The translations under genes and the position numbers were made by a program. From positions 496,001 through 560,000 of the forward strand of contig NZ_CP034767.1 of assembly GCF_004005995.1 (NCBI RefSeq): a stretch of 64,000 bases of DNA, written 5' to 3'. The notes beneath the pieces are model-generated. The model saw nothing but the letters and a program-made list of their open reading frames with translations. It was not told where the DNA came from and searched no databases. Source of the stretch: Devosia sp. 1566 (GTDB lineage: Bacteria > Pseudomonadota > Alphaproteobacteria > Rhizobiales > Devosiaceae). Every line of letters begins with the position of its first letter. Positions within the stretch are counted from its first letter, which is position 1. Below are positions 34,434 through 42,291 of this stretch, piece by piece.

Positions 34434-34507
34434 TGGAGCGGGTGAAGGGAATCGAACCCTCGTCGTAAGCTTGGGAAGCTTCTGCTCTACCATTGAGCTA
34501 CACCCGC
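34434..34507 (-). tRNA. tRNA-Gly (anticodon CCC)
   Basis: A complete cloverleaf on the minus strand. The acceptor stem GCGGGTG/CACCCGC is perfect, the D arm is GCTC-AATGGTA-GAGC, the anticodon loop is TTCCCAA (anticodon CCC, reading GGG), and the T arm is GAGGG-TTCGATT-CCCTT. The 3' TCCA is encoded. One non-canonical G-A closes the top of the anticodon stem. No integrase or direct repeat accompanies it. Confidence 0.95.
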
Positions 34508-34641
34508 ACTGGTTTCTAGATGCGCGAAACCTCCCGAGCCGTCAAGCGATTCCGCCCGCCTTAACCGTCAAACCTCCTGGCGGGGGAACCGCGCGGCAGT
34601 GGCGGCGTTGCTTGAGCACCATCTCTTTGGAGCACAGCGTC

Positions 34642-34893
34642 ATGGGTATTATCTGGACCATCATCATCGGTTTCGTCGCCGGCATCATCGCCAAGTTTAT
34701 CATGCCGGGCAACAATGAGCCTTCGGGCTTTGTCCTCACCACTATCCTCGGCATTGTTGGTGCCTTTGTCGCGACCTTCCTTGGTCAGGCGCTCGGCTGG
34801 TACCGCGCCGATGAAGGTGCAGGCTTTATTGGCGCAATCGTCGGCGCAGTAATCGTGCTGGCAATCTGGGGCTTTATCGCCCGTCGCCGCTAA
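34642..34893 (+). CDS. GlsB/YeaQ/YmgE family stress-response membrane protein
   Basis: An 83-residue protein with three hydrophobic helices, typical of the transglycosylase-associated (Tag) family: GIIWTIIIGFVAGIIAKFIMPG, TTILGIVGAFVATFLGQ and FIGAIVGAVIVLAIWGFI. The start ATG at 34642 has TGGAG nine bases upstream; the longer open frame runs back over the tRNA gene and is spurious. Function is unknown beyond stress-linked expression in relatives. Confidence 0.92.
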   Translation: MGIIWTIIIGFVAGIIAKFIMPGNNEPSGFVLTTILGIVGAFVATFLGQALGWYRADEGAGFIGAIVGAVIVLAIWGFIARRR

Positions 34894-34916
34894 GCGGCAC
34901 CTGAAGGAGAAGCAAA

Positions 34917-35447
34917 ATGAAACGTGGCCCTTCCATGATGGCCCTGTTGGGCTTGCTGGCGGTAGCCGGCTATCAAAACCGCGATAAACTCGGCGAACTG
35001 CTCGGCAACGCCGGTCGGCAGGGAGGGCTAGGGGGCCAGGGCGGTCAGGGTGGTCTTGGCGAACCCGGCCAAACCGGCGCCCAAGGCGGCGGCCTGGGCA
35101 ATTTGGGCGGCATGCTCGGTGGCCTCCTGGGCGGGGGCGCCGCAGCAGGCGGTCTGGGCGGCATGCTGAGCGGCGGTCTCGGCGATCTGATGGATAGCTT
35201 CAATCAGTCGGGACGCGGCAACAAGGCTCAAAGCTGGGTTGGACCCGGCAACAACGAGCCGCTCGACACCAGCGATCTGGAAGAAACGCTGGGCGAGGAC
35301 ACAATCACCTCGCTCACCCAGCAAACCGGGCTTTCCCGCACCGAATTGCTGCAGCGCCTGAGCCAGACCCTGCCTGAAGCCGTCAACCACTTCACGCCTG
35401 ACGGCCACATTCCCACCGAGGAAGAGGCTGCGCGCCTGATCACTTGA
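34917..35447 (+). CDS. YidB/DUF937 family protein
   Basis: A 176-residue protein with a hydrophobic start (MMALLGLLAVAGY), a long Gly/Gln-rich low-complexity region (about residues 32-90, with repeated GGLGG and GMLGGLL units) and a C-terminal YidB-like domain: SWVGPGNNEPLDTSDL, TSLTQQTGLSRTELLQRLSQTLPEAVNHFTPDG. The C-terminal motif is highly diagnostic of YidB. GGAG before the ATG supports the start. It follows glsB by 23 bases, so the two are co-transcribed. Confidence 0.9.
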   Translation: MKRGPSMMALLGLLAVAGYQNRDKLGELLGNAGRQGGLGGQGGQGGLGEPGQTGAQGGGLGNLGGMLGGLLGGGAAAGGLGGMLSGGLGDLMDSFNQSGRGNKAQSWVGPGNNEPLDTSDLEETLGEDTITSLTQQTGLSRTELLQRLSQTLPEAVNHFTPDGHIPTEEEAARLIT

Positions 35448-35470
35448 GGCGAACCTCAGCTATTGGTCTG

Positions 35471-35513
35471 CACTTCAAGCCCTTTCCGGTTACGGATAGG
35501 GCTTGAAGTGTTT
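35471..35513 (+). terminator. Terminator of yidB overlapping the end of dcd
   Basis: A 13-bp perfect stem (35471-35483 with 35498-35510) extended by TCCG/CGGA around a GTTA loop, then TTT. Its right arm encodes the last residues of the convergent dCTP deaminase, so it may stop both transcripts. Confidence 0.75.
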
Positions 35514-36599
35514 CGACAGCTTGAGCGTCTGCGCCTGGTAGTTCGAGTTGAGCTCGGTGCCGTATAGGCGCTCCGGGCGCTCCGCCAGGCGTTCATAAAC
35601 CAGCCGGCCAATGGTCTGCCGATGGCCCAAGAGAAATGGCACCTCCCGGCTGCGCACTTCGAGCACCGCCCGGCTACCCGTGCCCCCGGCGGGCGAATGG
35701 CCAAAGCCGGGGTCGAAGAACCCGGCGTAATGCACGCGAAATTCCCCCACCAGCGGATCAAACGGCACCATTTCGGCTGCATGGGTGGGCGGCACATGCA
35801 CGGCTTCGTCGCTGACCAGGATATAGAATTCGTCGGGATCAAGGATCAGCTCATCGCTGCCGCGATTGTAGAGCGGGTCCCAGAAATCGAGCACGTCGAG
35901 CGCGCCCTTGCGATCCACATCCACCACTGCCGTATGCCGTTTGGACCGGAACCCAACCAACCCGTTGCGTCCCTCGCCCTTGAGGTCGATCGACAACGCC
36001 ACCCCGTCACCCACCGGATGATCGCCGCCAAACACCAACTTTTCAAGGCCGTGCAGCTGCACATGCTCGGCCTGGGACAGCCGCGAGTCACCCACCCGAA
36101 AGCGCATCTGCGACAACCGCGAGCCGCTGCGCACCAGAATGGGAAAGGTGCGCGGGCTCACTTCCAGATAGAGCGGGCCGTGATAGCCTGCCGGCATCTG
36201 GTCAAAGCCGCGCGCGCGGTCCCCGATCACCCGGGTAAAAACATCGAGCCGTCCGGTCGAGCTCTTGGGGTTGGTTGAAGCGCTTACGCTTGGCGGCAAG
36301 GCCAGGCTTTCCTGCAGCGGCACGAGATAAACGCAGCCGCGCTCCAGCACCGCCCCGCCCGAAAGGTCAATCTCATGCAGCTTGAGCGCATCGATCCGCT
36401 CGGCCACCGAATGATCCGGGCCGGGCAAAAAGCTTGAGCGCACCCGATAAGCCACCGCTCCCAACCGCAGATCAAGGCTTGCCGGCTGCACCTGGTCGGC
36501 ATCGAATGCCCGCTCGGTCCTGATGGCGCCTTGCGCATGCAAGGCCTCGATCAGCCGGGCTGGGAACACCCCCGATGGCCAGTCGCCCTGCTTGTCCAT
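35490..36599 (-). CDS. dcd: 2'-deoxycytidine 5'-triphosphate deaminase (long alphaproteobacterial form)
   Basis: A 369-residue protein of the Dcd/dUTPase superfamily, nearly twice the length of E. coli Dcd because it contains two trimer-forming beta domains in tandem. The first half has QPASLDLRLGAVAYRV and the catalytic-type STNPKSSTGRLDVFTRVI; the second half has HVPPTHAAEMVPFDPLVGEFRVHYAGFFDPGFG. The C terminus LERLYG...YQAQTLKLSKHFKPYP matches the long form. It makes dUTP from dCTP for thymidylate synthesis. The start is the ATG at 36599; earlier codons give an unlikely basic extension. It is divergent from metZ. Confidence 0.93.
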   Translation of the reverse strand: MDKQGDWPSGVFPARLIEALHAQGAIRTERAFDADQVQPASLDLRLGAVAYRVRSSFLPGPDHSVAERIDALKLHEIDLSGGAVLERGCVYLVPLQESLALPPSVSASTNPKSSTGRLDVFTRVIGDRARGFDQMPAGYHGPLYLEVSPRTFPILVRSGSRLSQMRFRVGDSRLSQAEHVQLHGLEKLVFGGDHPVGDGVALSIDLKGEGRNGLVGFRSKRHTAVVDVDRKGALDVLDFWDPLYNRGSDELILDPDEFYILVSDEAVHVPPTHAAEMVPFDPLVGEFRVHYAGFFDPGFGHSPAGGTGSRAVLEVRSREVPFLLGHRQTIGRLVYERLAERPERLYGTELNSNYQAQTLKLSKHFKPYP

Positions 36600-36635
36600 G
36601 CGCTTCTCCAAGTTCGCCGCCACCCCTAGCAACAA

Positions 36636-36664
36636 TTGACGGCGGCGAGCAATTGCCTTTAGAT
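36636..36664 (+). promoter_or_regulatory. Predicted metZ promoter
   Basis: TTGACG (36636-36641) and TTAGAT (36659-36664) are spaced by 17 bp. The predicted transcription start, about 36671, coincides with the first base of the SAM-II aptamer stem. Confidence 0.55.
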
Positions 36665-36670
36665 GCGCGA

Positions 36671-36722
36671 AGTGGTGATTTGGCCGGCCGATTGCAGCCA
36701 CTTAAAATAAGTCGCTAAAGGA
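36671..36722 (+). ncRNA. SAM-II (SAM-alpha) riboswitch
   Basis: The P1 arms AGTGG (36671-36675) and CCACT (36688-36692 region) flank TGATTTGGCCGG and ATTGCAG. Downstream comes TAAAATAAGTCGCTAAAGG, the pseudoknot strand. This order (stem, UGAUUU, GCAG, stem, AUAAG-U-GCUAAA) is the SAM-II consensus found before methionine genes in alphaproteobacteria. It lies about 50 bases before metZ and should shut down expression when S-adenosylmethionine is plentiful. Confidence 0.95.
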
Positions 36723-36731
36723 CCGTTTCAC

Positions 36732-36761
36732 ACCGGCCGCTTTCCTGCGCGCCGGTTTTTT
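36732..36761 (+). terminator. Intrinsic terminator within the metZ leader
   Basis: ACCGGC (36732-36737) pairs with GCCGGT (36751-36756), with two more inner pairs and a bulge, followed by a run of six T bases at 36756-36761. It stands ten bases after the SAM-II element and twelve before the metZ ATG, so it is a candidate expression platform acting by attenuation. Confidence 0.75.
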
Positions 36762-36773
36762 GTTGAGATCACC

Positions 36774-37979
36774 ATGTCCAAGACCGAGAACCCGCTATTC
36801 GATCCTGCGCGTAGGGCCCCCGAAACGCAGCTGGTCCATGGTGGCACTGAACGCTCGCCGGCGGGCGAAACCTCCGAGGCCCTGTATTTGAACTCGGGCT
36901 ATGTTTATCCCAGTTCGGGCGCAGCCGAAGCGCGCTTCAAGGGTGACGATCCCGGCTATATCTATTCGCGCTTTTCCAATCCCACCGTCGAAATGTTCCA
37001 GAACCGCATCGCGCTGCTGGAAGGCGCCGAGGCGGCGCGCGGCACGGCAACGGGCATGGCTGCCGTGACCTTGGCGCTAATGAGCCAGTTGCGCGCGGGC
37101 GATCACGTCGTATCGGCGCGCGCCCTGTTCGGCTCCTGCCGCTATGTGGTGGAAGACTATTTGCCGCGCTGGGGCGTCAGCTCCACCTTGGTTGATGGCC
37201 GCGACTCCAACAATTTTGCCGCCGCCATGCAGCCTAATACCAAAGCGGTGTTTCTCGAGACGCCGACCAATCCCACGCTGGAACTGGTCGATATCGCTGC
37301 CGTGGCTGACATCGCCCATGCCCATGGCGCCGTGCTGATCGTCGACAATGTCTTTGCCACCCCCATCAACCAGTCGCCCCTGGCCCTGGGTGCCGACCTC
37401 GTCGTTTATTCCGCCACCAAGCATATCGATGGCCAGGGCCGCGTTATGGGTGGCGCCATTCTGGGCAGCCAAGAGCGGATCGGGGGCGATATCCATACTT
37501 TTATCCGCCAGACCGGTCCATCCATGAGCCCGTTCAACGCCTGGACGCTGCTTAAAGGACTGGAAACCCTGCCGATCCGGGTGCGCCAGTCCAATGCCTC
37601 GGCTGCGGCCATTGCCAATGCGCTGAGCGATCACCCCAAGATCAGCCGGGTGCTTTATCCGCACCATCCCGATCATCCCCAATACGAACTCGGCATGCGT
37701 CAGATGCGCGCTGGCTCCACCCTTGTCGCCTTCGAAGTCGAGGGCGGCCAGGAAGCGGCATTCCGCATGGCCGATGCATTGGCGGTGATCCTGATTTCCA
37801 ACAATCTGGGTGACGCCAAGTCGATCATTACCCATCCGCGCACCACCACTCACCAGCGCTTGTCCGAAGAGGTCAAGCTTGAATCGGGGATCACCCCCGG
37901 CCTGCTGCGTCTTTCCGTGGGGCTAGAAGCAACTGAGGATCTGCTGGCCGATCTGCTTTACGGACTGGATCAGGTCTAG
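36774..37979 (+). CDS. metZ: O-succinylhomoserine sulfhydrylase
   Basis: A 401-residue Cys/Met-metabolism PLP enzyme forming homocysteine directly from O-succinylhomoserine and sulfide. It begins with RRAPETQLVHGGTERSPAGETSEALYLNSGYVY, which fits MetZ better than cystathionine synthases. It carries YSRFSNPTVEMFQNRIALLEG and the PLP Lys in YSATKHIDGQGRVMGG. The C-terminal LLRLSVGLEATEDLLADL is complete. Control by the SAM-II riboswitch and attenuator upstream is consistent with methionine synthesis. The next gene begins directly after the stop codon. Confidence 0.96.
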   Translation: MSKTENPLFDPARRAPETQLVHGGTERSPAGETSEALYLNSGYVYPSSGAAEARFKGDDPGYIYSRFSNPTVEMFQNRIALLEGAEAARGTATGMAAVTLALMSQLRAGDHVVSARALFGSCRYVVEDYLPRWGVSSTLVDGRDSNNFAAAMQPNTKAVFLETPTNPTLELVDIAAVADIAHAHGAVLIVDNVFATPINQSPLALGADLVVYSATKHIDGQGRVMGGAILGSQERIGGDIHTFIRQTGPSMSPFNAWTLLKGLETLPIRVRQSNASAAAIANALSDHPKISRVLYPHHPDHPQYELGMRQMRAGSTLVAFEVEGGQEAAFRMADALAVILISNNLGDAKSIITHPRTTTHQRLSEEVKLESGITPGLLRLSVGLEATEDLLADLLYGLDQV

Positions 37980-38807
37980 ATGCGCGCCCCCGCGTTTCTG
38001 CGCCTGATCGTCCTGCTGGCGAGTGCGCTGGGTGGCGCAGCGTTGGCGCAGGCGCAGCCCTTGCCTTATCACGCCGATCCCAGCGCACGGGAAATCGCGC
38101 CTAGCCTCGCGCAGGTGCCGGCAATCCGCTTTCTCACCACGGCGGACTTCCCGCCGTTCAACTTCCGTGACGCCAGCGGCGAACTGATCGGCTTCAACAT
38201 CGATCTGGCTCGGCGCATCTGCACCCAGGTCGATACCGCCTGCACCATCCAGGCCTGGCCCTGGGATCAGGCTGCCAATGCCTTGGCGGACAATCAGGGC
38301 GACGCCTTGATCGCCGGCCTCGCGCTTTCGCCCGAGAACGGCCAGCGTTTTGATTATTCCACCACTTACTTGGCCCTGCCAGGGCGCTTTGTGACCCGAG
38401 CCGCCGATATCGAGCAGTTCGATCCGGCCCAGCTTGCGGGCAAGACGGTGGCGGTGCGCCGCGGCAGCGCCCACGAAACCTTCATGACCCGCTACCTGCC
38501 GGGCGCCACCATCCAGGGCTTTGACAGCGAAGCGGCTGCCCTTGCCGCGGTAGCCGAGGGCACGGTCGACGCTTATTTCGGTGACGGCATGCGCGCATCC
38601 TTCTGGCTCAACGATAATCTGAGCTGCTGCGGTTTTGCCGGGCCCGCCTATTTCCGTCCGGCCCTGTTTGGGGAAGGCTTGGCCATCGCCGTTCCCGCCG
38701 GCAACGACGCCATCCGTCACGCCATTGATTGGGCGCTGGTGGAGCTCAAGGAAAGCGGTGCGCTGGACGAGCTTTATCTGCGCTGGTTCCCGGTCGGATT
38801 TTACTGA
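37980..38807 (+). CDS. Amino acid ABC transporter-type periplasmic binding protein (family 3)
   Basis: A 275-residue solute-binding protein with a signal peptide (MRAPAFLRLIVLLASALGGAALAQA). The mature part shows FLTTADFPPFNFRDASGELIGFNIDLARRIC, the family 3 opening, GDALIAGLALSPENGQRFDYSTTY and LAGKTVAVRRGSAHETFM. There are no ABC permease or ATPase genes beside it, so it may serve a distant transporter or act as a sensor. The ATG directly abuts the metZ stop codon, so it probably shares SAM-II control, which hints at a sulfur or methionine-related ligand. Its last 62 bases overlap a convergent gene. Confidence 0.88.
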   Translation: MRAPAFLRLIVLLASALGGAALAQAQPLPYHADPSAREIAPSLAQVPAIRFLTTADFPPFNFRDASGELIGFNIDLARRICTQVDTACTIQAWPWDQAANALADNQGDALIAGLALSPENGQRFDYSTTYLALPGRFVTRAADIEQFDPAQLAGKTVAVRRGSAHETFMTRYLPGATIQGFDSEAAALAAVAEGTVDAYFGDGMRASFWLNDNLSCCGFAGPAYFRPALFGEGLAIAVPAGNDAIRHAIDWALVELKESGALDELYLRWFPVGFY

Positions 38808-39324
38808 ACAGGCGCCGCCAGCCGCCATCCCAGTATTTGAGGTCGATGAGCACGCGCCGGCTGACCGGCGCGCTCAGCACATGCAGGCGCAACACGAACG
38901 GCACCTCGCCCATGAACAGGGCCGTCGCGCGATGATTGCCGTCCAGCAGCAGCAAGCGCCCCGCACCCAGATCATAAGCCGGTGCGTCAACGGTGATCGG
39001 ACCCGCCTCTTGGGCAAAGCGATCGCGATAGGCGATAAAGGCTTGCCGGTTAGCCACCGGGAACTCACCCAGCCGCGCCGCAATATCGCCGATGCGCATT
39101 GGCCGCGCGAATACGTTCTTCATCGACACCTCCACCTGCCGCTGCGTAGCGCGGTAGGCGGTGAACACGTCGCCAAGAGCCGCGCGGTCGGTGATCTCCT
39201 GCACCCCGACTGTCGCTGTTCCCGGCGCAATCCGCTCATAATGCAGGCGCAGTTGAATGCCGGGAAACCGCTCGGCAAAGCCGGCAAGAGCATCGGGCCG
39301 CGTTGCTGCCTCTTCAGAAATCAT
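38746..39324 (-). CDS. ParB/Srx-fold protein (DGNHR-type), function unknown
   Basis: A 192-residue protein hidden on the minus strand between the binding protein and lysK. The ATG at 39324 is followed by ISEEAATRPDALAGFAERFPG. The core reads RIGDIAARLGEFPVANRQAFIAYRDRF, then LGAGRLLLLDGNHRATALFMG, where DGNHRATA is the ParB/sulfiredoxin-like signature (compare DGxHR). The fold typically binds or hydrolyses nucleotides. Its 3' end overlaps the binding protein gene by 62 bases. I do not recognise a named family. A much longer open frame continuing to 40323 is a shadow of lysK. Confidence 0.7.
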   Translation of the reverse strand: MISEEAATRPDALAGFAERFPGIQLRLHYERIAPGTATVGVQEITDRAALGDVFTAYRATQRQVEVSMKNVFARPMRIGDIAARLGEFPVANRQAFIAYRDRFAQEAGPITVDAPAYDLGAGRLLLLDGNHRATALFMGEVPFVLRLHVLSAPVSRRVLIDLKYWDGGWRRLFSKIRPGTSADKARPAHRFP

Positions 39325-39462
39325 TAACGAAACGGCCTTTTTCCTTGTCTCTGCGCCGGCGACCCTAGGCAGTTGGCGGGCGGGCGGCAAGCGCCAGCAC
39401 AATTGACGCAAGGGGCAGGGGATGCAACACACGCTCAAACCTCCTCCGAAAGGCCTGTTGCA

Positions 39463-41085
39463 TTGTCGCCCGCTCCGCTGCCCGAACTCGATCCTGCGTT
39501 TTTTGACGCTGCCCAAACCGCCCGCGCCTGGCCGTTTGAGGAAGCCCGCAAGCTCGTCGCGCGGCTCGAAAAAACCGGGAAGAAGGAAGCCCTGTTCGAA
39601 ACCGGCTATGGTCCCTCGGGCCTGCCCCATATCGGCACCTTCGGCGAAGTGGCCCGTACCACGATGGTGCGCACGGCATTCCGCCTGCTCACCCGCGACC
39701 AGGTGCCCACCCGGCTCCTCTGCTTCTCCGATGACATGGACGGCATGCGCAAGATCCCGGAAACCGTCCCCTCCAAGGAGGCGATGGAGCCGCATCTGCA
39801 AAAGCCGCTGACCTCCGTGCCGGACCCTTGGACCAACGAGCACAACAGCTTCGGCGATCACAACAACGCCATGCTCCGGCGTTTTCTTGACACTTTCGGC
39901 TTCGACTACGAGTTCGCCAGCGCTACCGACTACTACAAGTCCGGCCGCTTCGACACGGTGCTGCGCCTCGCCGCCGAACGCTACGACGACATCATGGCGG
40001 TGATGCTGCCGACGCTGGGTGCCGAGCGGCAGGCAACCTACTCGCCCTTTTTGCCGATCTCGCCCATCTCCGGCCGCGTGCTCTACGTGCCGATGAAGGA
40101 GGTCAATGCCAAGGACGGCACTGTCACCTTCACCGACGAAGATGGCCGCGACACCACGGTTCCGGTCACTGGCGGCCACGTAAAGCTGCAGTGGAAGCCC
40201 GATTTCGGCATGCGCTGGGCCGCCCTGGGCGTCGATTTCGAGATGTTCGGCAAGGATCACCAAACCAACCAGCACATCTACGACAAGATCTGCGCCATTC
40301 TCGGCGGCACCCCGCCCGAGCACTATGTCTACGAGCTCTTTCTCGATTCCGAGGGCCAGAAGATCTCCAAGTCCAAGGGCAACGGGCTCACCATCGATGA
40401 ATGGCTGACCTATGCGTCAACTGAGAGTCTGGGGCTCTACATGTTCCTCAAGCCGCGTGTTGCCAAGCGCTTGCACTTCGACGTCATCCCGCGCCAGGTC
40501 GACGACTATTACTCCCATGTTGCGGCCTACCAGGAGCAGGACGCCGCTGCCCGGCTCGAGAACCCGGCGTTCCACGTCCATTACGGCGACGTGCCGAACC
40601 CGGACGTGCCGCTGAGCTTTGCGCTGCTGCTCAACCTGGTCGCCACCGCCAATGCCCAGGACACCAAGGTGATGTGGGGCTTCATCTCGCGCTACATCCC
40701 CGGCGCGAGCCCCGTTACCCATCCCGAGCTCGACAAGCTCGCCGGCTATGCGGTGCGCTACTTCAACGACCGTGTTAAGCCGTTCAAGACCTACCGCGCG
40801 CCTACCGATCACGAGCGCGCCGCGCTTGAGGACCTGCGCACCCAGCTCGAGGCCTATGCCGGCTCGACCGATGCCGAGGCGCTGCAGAACCTGGTCTACG
40901 AAATCGGCAAGGCCCACAAGTTCGAGCCGCTGCGCGACTGGTTCAAGGCTATCTACCAGGTGCTGCTCGGCGAGGATCAAGGCCCGCGCTTCGGCTCCTT
41001 CATCGCCCTGTACGGCGTGGGGGAAACGCGCAGGCTCATCGAGGACGCCCTCGAAGGCAAGCTGCTGAACTCATCCGCCGCCTGA
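39463..41085 (+). CDS. lysK: Lysyl-tRNA synthetase, class I
   Basis: A ~540-residue class I (archaeal-type) LysRS, the form used by many alphaproteobacteria. HIGH-like [13 protein letters not shown] and KMSKS-like KISKSKGNG frame the Rossmann catalytic core; the C-terminal helical domain has [23 protein letters not shown]. There is no in-frame ATG upstream of the conserved [10 protein letters not shown] start. The candidates are TTG codons at 39373, 39403 and 39463; the last has GAAAGG nine bases before it and is chosen here, but the N terminus is uncertain by up to 30 residues. No class II LysRS is in this window. Confidence 0.93.
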   Translation: MSPAPLPELDPAFFDAAQTARAWPFEEARKLVARLEKTGKKEALFETGYGPSGLPHIGTFGEVARTTMVRTAFRLLTRDQVPTRLLCFSDDMDGMRKIPETVPSKEAMEPHLQKPLTSVPDPWTNEHNSFGDHNNAMLRRFLDTFGFDYEFASATDYYKSGRFDTVLRLAAERYDDIMAVMLPTLGAERQATYSPFLPISPISGRVLYVPMKEVNAKDGTVTFTDEDGRDTTVPVTGGHVKLQWKPDFGMRWAALGVDFEMFGKDHQTNQHIYDKICAILGGTPPEHYVYELFLDSEGQKISKSKGNGLTIDEWLTYASTESLGLYMFLKPRVAKRLHFDVIPRQVDDYYSHVAAYQEQDAAARLENPAFHVHYGDVPNPDVPLSFALLLNLVATANAQDTKVMWGFISRYIPGASPVTHPELDKLAGYAVRYFNDRVKPFKTYRAPTDHERAALEDLRTQLEAYAGSTDAEALQNLVYEIGKAHKFEPLRDWFKAIYQVLLGEDQGPRFGSFIALYGVGETRRLIEDALEGKLLNSSAA

Positions 41086-41124
41086 CCTGACTGGACGAGA
41101 TTCGTCCGCCACATCCGGCTGTCA

Positions 41125-41143
41125 CCCCGGCTCTGAGCCGGGG
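41125..41143. repeat. Short G/C palindrome, likely dispersed repeat or terminator
   Basis: CCCCGGCT and AGCCGGGG around CTG, preceded by GTCA, in the convergent gap between lysK and the S24 regulator. The GTCACCCCGG...CCGGGG pattern is common between genes in alphaproteobacteria. There is no T run. Confidence 0.4.
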
Positions 41144-41164
41144 GGCATCACCATCGGGGCCGCC

Positions 41165-41806
41165 TTATTGGCTGGCCCAGATGATCCGCGCGATCCATTC
41201 AATATCGGCGGTGTTGATCAAGCGCGGCTCATAGGCGGGATTGACTGAATGCAGCTCGATCTGCTTGGCCGTTTGCCGCGCGAGGATCTTGGCCATCACT
41301 TCGCCATCGCGCGTCTTGACCACGACCCGGTCGCCCCGCCGCACCTGCTCGGTAGGCGACACCACGATCCGGTCGCCTTCGCGATACAGCGGCTCCATGG
41401 AGTCGCCCTGCACCTCAAGCGCATAGATCCCGGCTTCTCCAGGGGTGGGCAGGGCAATCTCCTCCCAGCCCTGACCGGCCGGGAAACCCGCGCTGTCGAA
41501 AAACCCGCCTGAACCGGCCTGCGCCAAGCCCAGCAGTGGCACAGTAGGGGCTGATCCACGCTCGGGCATCTGCATAAAAGCCCCGGTCCCGGCCAGGAAC
41601 GTATCGAAACCCTCGCCCGTCGCTTCGAGGATCTTGGCGAGGCTTTCCGTGGAGGGCCAGCGCTCCCGTCCGTCCTTGCTCACGCGCTTGGATACGTTGA
41701 ACGCCGTGGCATCGAGCCCCGCAAGCTTGGCCAGCGCCGAAACCGACAGCCGTTGCCGCCGCGCTAGGGCGTCAATTCCATCCCAAACGGCTCGATGTGA
41801 CAACAT
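41165..41806 (-). CDS. S24/LexA-like HTH transcriptional repressor
   Basis: A 213-residue regulator with an N-terminal HTH (LARRQRLSVSALAKLAGLDATAFNVSKR, about 14-41) and a C-terminal S24 peptidase domain. The catalytic pair is Ser136 in EVQGDSMEPLYREGD and Lys173 in VMAKI. An Ala-Gly in LAQAGSGG at 97-98 is in the right place for RecA-stimulated self-cleavage. It resembles lambda CI-type regulators widespread in Rhizobiales outside prophages. No phage genes are nearby, so the regulon is unknown. The ATG at 41806 is preferred to the one at 41821. Confidence 0.85.
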   Translation of the reverse strand: MLSHRAVWDGIDALARRQRLSVSALAKLAGLDATAFNVSKRVSKDGRERWPSTESLAKILEATGEGFDTFLAGTGAFMQMPERGSAPTVPLLGLAQAGSGGFFDSAGFPAGQGWEEIALPTPGEAGIYALEVQGDSMEPLYREGDRIVVSPTEQVRRGDRVVVKTRDGEVMAKILARQTAKQIELHSVNPAYEPRLINTADIEWIARIIWASQ

Positions 41807-41937
41807 GGGCAGGCAACTCACAGCAGCAAGGAAACTTGTCTCGCCTAGGCAATTAGTCCTATTTTTCTACACATCTTCCCGCCCCCTGTAAAGCGCCCCG
41901 CTTGCCCCATCCGCAAAGTGGTGATTAGGGTCGCGCC

Positions 41938-42291
41938 ATGACCACGCCCGCTCTTATTTACAAGATCGCCACCGAGGCTGCATTCGCGCCTTATCGTGCC
42001 GCGCCTGCATTTCCCGGCATGCCGATCGACGCTGCCGATGGCTACATGCATTTTTCCACCGCCGCGCAACTGCCTGAAACCCTGCGCCTCCACTTCGCCG
42101 GGCAGTCTGACCTGGTGCTCCTAGCGGTGCGCACGGCCGATCTGGCGCAACTGCTCGTCTGGGAGCCTTCGCGCGGCGGCCAGCTCTTCCCCCATCTTTA
42201 TGCTGATCTACCCACAACGGCCATTGTCTGGGAAGCGCCGCTTGCTGTTGCGGCTGACGGCACCTGCATCTTGCCCGAGGCCGTGCAATGA
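41938..42291 (+). CDS. DUF952 family protein
   Basis: A 117-residue DUF952 protein with the typical IYKIATEAAFAP, DGYMHFSTAAQLPETLRLHF and GQLFPHLYADLP. The His-Phe-Ser block and His-Leu-Tyr are invariant in the family. The fold resembles ADP-ribosyl-binding proteins, but no activity is known. It overlaps pyrD by four bases (ATGA), and the pairing with pyrD is conserved in Rhizobiales by my recollection. Confidence 0.9.
   Translation: MTTPALIYKIATEAAFAPYRAAPAFPGMPIDAADGYMHFSTAAQLPETLRLHFAGQSDLVLLAVRTADLAQLLVWEPSRGGQLFPHLYADLPTTAIVWEAPLAVAADGTCILPEAVQ

Noticed and set aside
34434..34507. tRNA-Gly as an integration site of a mobile island carrying the arabinan-like cluster
   Set aside because: No integrase, direct repeat of the tRNA end or change in base composition was found nearby.
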